DNA of 9,715 bases from positions 1 through 9,715 of the forward strand of contig DENY01000114.1 of assembly GCA_002359825.1 (NCBI GenBank), read 5' to 3'. This document shows positions 6,408-9,715 of this stretch, piece after piece (within the stretch, counting starts at the first letter, position 1; each line of letters starts with the position of its first letter). This DNA is from Bacteroidales bacterium UBA2632. GTDB lineage: Bacteria > Bacteroidota > Bacteroidia > Bacteroidales > Dysgonomonadaceae. Made by a program: the position numbers and the translations under genes. The notes under the pieces are model-generated. The model saw only the letters and a program-made list of their open reading frames with translations. It made no database searches and was not told the DNA's origin.

Positions 6408-7460
6408 ATGAATATACTTTCGTCACTTACACCTTTAATAGGAGAGAAACAGTTGCTCAAAACAAAGAAACAAATTGAAAATGCACAGAAAATTGTTATA
6501 GTCACTCATCTGTCACCTGATGGTGATGCTATGGGCTCTTCACTTGGGCTCTACCATTACTTGCTCAGTATAGGAAAAGAAGTGAAAGTTGTTGTTCCAA
6601 ATGCATTTCCCTATTTCCTGAGATGGATGGATGGAGTAAAAGATGTAGTAGTGAATACTTATATTCCCGATTTTGCCGAACGTTTAATTAAGAATGCTGA
6701 CTTAATTTTCTGTTTGGACTTCAATACTCTAAAACGAATTGGTGTTTTAGGAGAACATGTTGAGCAGTCAGCCGCCAAGAAAATACTTGTAGACCATCAC
6801 CTCAATCCTGATGAATCGTTTGATGTAGTTATCTCTTACTCAAGAATCTCATCTACTTGCGAAATTGTGTTTAGACTGATAACTCAGTTGGGCGATTATG
6901 ATAAAATAACGACAGTTATTGCCGAATGCATCTACACTGGAATGATGACAGATACGGGTGGATTTACATACAATTCAAATGATCCTGAGATATTTGAAAT
7001 AATAAGCTTACTGCTTAAGAAAGGAATCAATCGTGATCAGATATACAGAAATGTGAACAATAACTATAGCGACCAACGCTTCCGACTACTTGGTTTCACA
7101 TTGTCGCAACGTATGAAGATATATCCAGAGAATAAAGCTGCACTTATCTACTTGTCTAAGGAAGACCAAAAGCAATTTACACTTGCAAAAGGGGATACCG
7201 AAGGCTTTGTGAATTACCCACTCAGTATTAAAGATATACTTTTCTCTGTTTTCATTCGTGAAGATGATGAGTTGGTGAAAGTTTCGCTTCGCTCACAAGG
7301 CACATTTCCATGCAATGAGTTTGCCGCCGACTTCTTCAATGGCGGTGGACATCTCAATGCTTCAGGAGGAGAGTTTTATGGTGAAATGGAAGATGCTATT
7401 GCACGCTTTGAAGAAGGGTTGGAAAAATATTCGGAGTTGTTGCAAAACTCAACGATTTAG
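6408..7460 (+). CDS. nrnA: DHH/DHHA1 phosphoesterase, NrnA-like oligoribonuclease / pAp phosphatase
   Basis: This 350-aa cytoplasmic protein belongs to the DHH family of Mn-dependent phosphoesterases. NrnA members degrade very short RNAs and remove the 3'-phosphate from pAp (3'-phosphoadenosine 5'-phosphate); some relatives hydrolyse cyclic dinucleotide products such as pApA. Motifs in order: THLSPDGDAMGS (33-44; H34, D38, D40), FCLDFN (101-106; D104), LVDHHLNPD (127-135, the DHH motif), YTGMMTDTGGF (176-186; D182), and the DHHA1 substrate-binding motif FNGGGHLNASGGEF (310-323). All metal ligands are present and the length is normal. The start at 6408 leaves a usual short N-terminus (MNILSSLTPLIGEKQLL). 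Sequence alone cannot separate nanoRNase/pApase use from a c-di-AMP product role. Confidence 0.95.
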   Translation: MNILSSLTPLIGEKQLLKTKKQIENAQKIVIVTHLSPDGDAMGSSLGLYHYLLSIGKEVKVVVPNAFPYFLRWMDGVKDVVVNTYIPDFAERLIKNADLIFCLDFNTLKRIGVLGEHVEQSAAKKILVDHHLNPDESFDVVISYSRISSTCEIVFRLITQLGDYDKITTVIAECIYTGMMTDTGGFTYNSNDPEIFEIISLLLKKGINRDQIYRNVNNNYSDQRFRLLGFTLSQRMKIYPENKAALIYLSKEDQKQFTLAKGDTEGFVNYPLSIKDILFSVFIREDDELVKVSLRSQGTFPCNEFAADFFNGGGHLNASGGEFYGEMEDAIARFEEGLEKYSELLQNSTI

Positions 7461-7489
7461 GGTTAATTAGTGGACAATTGTCAATGTCG

Positions 7490-7530
7490 AATTACGAAAT
7501 ACGAATTACGAACAAGAGACTAGCAACTAG
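7490..7530. repeat. Short direct-repeat cluster (AATTACGAA, ACTAG)
   Basis: AATTACGAA occurs at 7490-7498 and 7504-7512 with the variant AATACGAA overlapping both. It is followed within ten bases by two ACTAG copies separated by CA. The arrangement looks like decayed low-complexity tandem repeats. Similar runs seem familiar from Bacteroidales intergenic DNA, but this is recollection and not shown here. Confidence 0.5.
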
Positions 7531-7692
7531 ATGCCAATCTCCAGCTTGGAGTCAAATCCCATCAGTGCTGGGGTGCCAACGAGGCGGTGTGTGGAGAAAT
7601 TAATTAGCTTACTTAAAGGCAAACGGAAGGGTGGAAAGTTTGACTATGGGCTCAAAAATGCTTTCTCTTTATTCTTTGTTATAGACATTTAA
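7531..7692 (+). other. Small 53-codon ORF of doubtful coding status
   Basis: An open frame runs from the ATG at 7531 to the TAA at 7690-7692. The predicted peptide begins MPISSLESNPISAGVPTRRC, continues VEKLISLLKGKRKGGKFDYG and ends FFVIDI. It matches no family I know. The first half is much more GC-rich than the surrounding genes and contains a 5-bp hairpin CTCCA/TGGAG (7539-7551). No promoter or ribosome binding site is evident. It could be a remnant of another gene or part of a dispersed non-coding repeat that happens to be open. Confidence 0.2.
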
Positions 7693-7927
7693 AGTGTTAC
7701 ATAAAAGGCCATTTTAAATAATCTAAAATATTGCCACTTTCACTTCCTTCCTTTTTGCTCGGCGCAAGCTATACATATCACATGCATACAGCACACAACA
7801 TACAACATACTACTTTGTACGTATGCACACAATATAACCAATGGCTCTATTTAGCATTACAAGCTCAATTTTAAGAATAGATAATAGATTAAGCACGCTA
7901 ATATGCCACTAAATTAAATAGATTGAT

Positions 7928-7935
7928 TAATTTTG
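7928..7935 (+). promoter_or_regulatory. Possible promoter -7 box for the lipoprotein-glmM pair
   Basis: TAATTTTG is an exact TAnnTTTG match, 37 bases upstream of the ATG at 7973. It is flanked by two direct copies of ATTGATTAA (7922-7930 and 7938-7946). No good -33 TTTG element is seen at the usual distance, so the assignment is tentative. Confidence 0.4.
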
Positions 7936-7972
7936 CAATTGATTAAGTGGATTATATACATAAAAAAAAGAA

Positions 7973-8506
7973 ATGAATAAATTAATTATAGCCTCTCTTA
8001 TAAGTATTGTTGCGATCGTAGTTTTTTCTTCTTGCAATAAAAATAAAACTTATGCGCAAAATTTAAATGAAGAGAAAAAAAGAATTGAGCGTTTTATTAT
8101 TCAAAATGATATTAAGGTTTTAACTGAATATCCTTCAGATAGTGTCTTTCAAGAAAAGGAGTTCTATTTAGACGTTTCTTCGGGGTTGTACTACAATGTA
8201 ATTGATCCTGGTAACAGCAGGAGAATAAAATCGGGAGAAGAGTTTTACGTTCGTTTCAAAGGTTTGCGATATATTGAAAGTTCAGACACATTAATTTATT
8301 CAACAATACAAAACTTGCAACCTGAAACTCTTAAGTATGGCAACACATCTACTTACACAACATCAGCCTGGGTATTGCCTTTGAGAAATGTGGGCGATGG
8401 TGCAAAAGTGAAAATGCTTGTTCCTTTCAAAATAGGAACTCCTAACGATATACAAACTTATAAAACAGCATATTACGAAGAGGTTAGATATGTTTTTGAA
8501 AACTAA
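7973..8506 (+). CDS. DUF4827-type lipoprotein (FKBP-like)
   Basis: This 177-aa protein has a lipoprotein signal peptide: a short basic start (MNK), a hydrophobic stretch (residues 4-18) and the lipobox FSSC with the lipidated Cys at 21. It should be anchored in an envelope membrane facing the periplasm or cell surface. The remainder resembles the DUF4827 family of Bacteroidota, which is distantly FKBP-like. Supporting segments are GLYYNVIDPG (71-80), IKSGEEFYVRFKGL (85-98) and AWVLPLRNVGDGAKVKMLVPFKIG (132-155), the last recalling the FKBP pattern of a hydrophobic run, a glycine turn and a VP strand. Isomerase activity is not established. It is followed after 21 bp by glmM, so the two are probably co-transcribed; a link to envelope or peptidoglycan precursor biology is only suggested by this position. 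Confidence 0.8.
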   Translation: MNKLIIASLISIVAIVVFSSCNKNKTYAQNLNEEKKRIERFIIQNDIKVLTEYPSDSVFQEKEFYLDVSSGLYYNVIDPGNSRRIKSGEEFYVRFKGLRYIESSDTLIYSTIQNLQPETLKYGNTSTYTTSAWVLPLRNVGDGAKVKMLVPFKIGTPNDIQTYKTAYYEEVRYVFEN

Positions 8507-8527
8507 ATTATTTAAATCCAAAATTTA

Positions 8528-9715
8528 ATGGCGTTAATTAAATCAATATCCGGTATTCGCGGAACAATAGGAGGCAGAGTGGGTGACGGACTCACACCTG
8601 TTGATACCGTTAAGTTTGTGGCAGCTTATGCTACATACATTAAAAATACAACTCACAATAACTCTCCTAAGATTGTTCTCGGCAGAGACGCGCGCATTTC
8701 TGGCGATATGGTACACAGATTAGTAGCTGGTACTTTGATGGGAATGGGGTTTGATGTTGTTGATATTGGTTTGGCTACTACTCCCACTACTGAGGTAGCT
8801 GTAACAAAAGAGGGTGCCAGTGGAGGTATTGTGCTAACTGCTAGTCATAATCCCAAACAATGGAACGCACTGAAGTTGCTTGATTCAAATGGTGAGTTTC
8901 TAGACGCTAAGGCAGGAGAAGAAATATTGAATATTGCTGAATCGGAAGATTTTTCTTTTGCTGAAGTGGATATGCTGGGAAAAGTAATTAAAAAAGATTA
9001 TTTGGAAGCTCACATACAAGATGTATTAGCCCTAGACCTTGTTGATGTTGAGGCAATAAAGAAAGCAAACTTCAAGGTAGCAATCGATTGTGTAAACTCT
9101 GTTGGAGGAATTGTTATCCCTCGTCTGCTTGAGGCTTTGGGTGTGACAGTAGTATATGAAATTCACTGTGAACCTCACGGAAACTTTGCTCACAATCCTG
9201 AGCCTCTTCCAGAGAATTTAACTGATCTTGTTGCAACTATCAAAGAAAACAAAGCTGATGTTGGATTTGCTGTAGATCCTGATGTGGACCGATTGGCCAT
9301 CATTTGTGAGAATGGAGCACCATTTGGAGAAGAATATACTTTGGTGGCTATATCAGACTATGTTTTGTCACACACTCTTGGCAATACTGTTTCTAATCTT
9401 AGTTCTACTCGTGCATTGCGCGATATAACTCAAAAACATGGAGCTACCTATACTGCTGCTGCTGTGGGTGAGGTAAATGTAGTAGCCAAGATGAAAGAGA
9501 CCAACGCTGTTATTGGTGGAGAGGGCAATGGTGGAGTGATATATCCTGCATCGCACTATGGGCGTGATGCTCTGGTAGGTATTGCACTTTTCTTGACTCA
9601 TTTGGCTAAGTCAAATATGAAGGTGAGCGAGCTACGTGCTACTTATCCTACCTATTTTATGTCTAAACAGAAGATTGATTTGACTCCTGACATAAATATA
9701 GATGAACTTCTTTTG
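8528..9715 (+). CDS. glmM: Phosphoglucosamine mutase, archaeal-type GlmM-like (3' end outside window)
   Basis: This is an α-D-phosphohexomutase, running 396 codons from the ATG at 8528 to the window edge without a stop; the full family length is about 460. It most likely converts glucosamine 6-phosphate to glucosamine 1-phosphate for UDP-GlcNAc, hence peptidoglycan and LPS. Motifs: SISGIRGTIGG (6-16); the phosphoserine loop TASHNPKQWNALK (104-116; S106 phosphorylated in the family); the Mg-binding loop DPDVDR (250-255); and the sugar-specificity loop GEGNGG (331-336). The domain 4 phosphate-binding loop is beyond the edge. The loops differ from classical bacterial GlmM (DNGIK after SASHNP, and GEQSGH) and fit the archaeal-type GlmM/phosphomannomutase group common in Bacteroidota. 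A mainly phosphomannomutase or phosphoglucomutase activity cannot be excluded. The start fits the family N-terminus. Confidence 0.93.
   Translation, partial: MALIKSISGIRGTIGGRVGDGLTPVDTVKFVAAYATYIKNTTHNNSPKIVLGRDARISGDMVHRLVAGTLMGMGFDVVDIGLATTPTTEVAVTKEGASGGIVLTASHNPKQWNALKLLDSNGEFLDAKAGEEILNIAESEDFSFAEVDMLGKVIKKDYLEAHIQDVLALDLVDVEAIKKANFKVAIDCVNSVGGIVIPRLLEALGVTVVYEIHCEPHGNFAHNPEPLPENLTDLVATIKENKADVGFAVDPDVDRLAIICENGAPFGEEYTLVAISDYVLSHTLGNTVSNLSSTRALRDITQKHGATYTAAAVGEVNVVAKMKETNAVIGGEGNGGVIYPASHYGRDALVGIALFLTHLAKSNMKVSELRATYPTYFMSKQKIDLTPDINIDELLL

Larger units (their letters stand above)
7461..7972. other. 512-bp intergenic stretch with microrepeats and a small ORF
   Basis: No recognisable gene lies here. 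From the left there is a palindrome GACAATTGTC (7473-7482). Next is a cluster of short direct repeats AATTACGAA (7490-7498 and 7504-7512, with a related AATACGAA between them), then ACTAG twice (7519-7523 and 7526-7530). A visibly more GC-rich block follows (about 7531-7650), containing a small ORF. The second half is AT-rich, with CATAC-type short repeats about 7781-7813, and ends in a promoter-like box before the lipoprotein gene. No intrinsic terminator for nrnA is evident. It may be the relic of lost DNA or repeat sequence. Confidence 0.6.

Noticed and set aside
9368..9601. 77-aa minus-strand frame
   Set aside because: It is wholly antisense to glmM and shows no family resemblance.

Overview
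The window looks like chromosomal DNA of a member of the Bacteroidota, most likely the order Bacteroidales. It is AT-rich and has no Shine-Dalgarno sequences to speak of. Several genes are preceded by the Bacteroidota-type -7 hexamer/octamer TAnnTTTG. Both the housekeeping gene set (rpe, a ComEC-type gene, nrnA, a DUF4827 lipoprotein, an archaeal-type glmM) and the insertion sequences fit that group. No genus can be named from the sequence alone.

Region 1 (1 to about 3125) is mobile DNA. An apparently complete IS66-family element, carrying tnpA, tnpB and tnpC on the minus strand, fills 1-2410. Its ends are imperfect inverted repeats: positions 2-22 match the reverse complement of 2388-2408 at 17 of 21 bases. 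The left end lies at or one base outside the window edge. On the right, the IS66 end abuts the interior of an IS1595-family (ISXO2-like) transposase gene on the plus strand. That gene lacks its N-terminal part, which should lie to the left of the window, so this is an insertion sequence nested within another.

Region 2 (3126-3679) holds one small two-helix membrane protein on the minus strand (Thivi_2564-like, 61 aa) and the divergent upstream region of rpe.

Region 3 (3680-9715) is a co-directional plus-strand housekeeping block. It contains rpe (pentose phosphate epimerase), a ComEC/Rec2-family membrane protein, nrnA (DHH/DHHA1 oligoribonuclease/pAp phosphatase), a 512-bp intergenic stretch with decayed microrepeats and a small odd ORF, a DUF4827 lipoprotein, and the first 396 codons of glmM, which runs off the right edge. 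rpe-comEC-nrnA are closely spaced and may be partly co-transcribed, although nrnA also has a promoter-like box of its own. The lipoprotein and glmM are 21 bp apart and probably form one transcript.

I did not find a convincing undescribed biological system. The points most worth checking are the nested insertion with its testable target duplication, a shared promoter geometry in the IS66 element and at rpe, and the unexplained 7461-7972 intergenic stretch.
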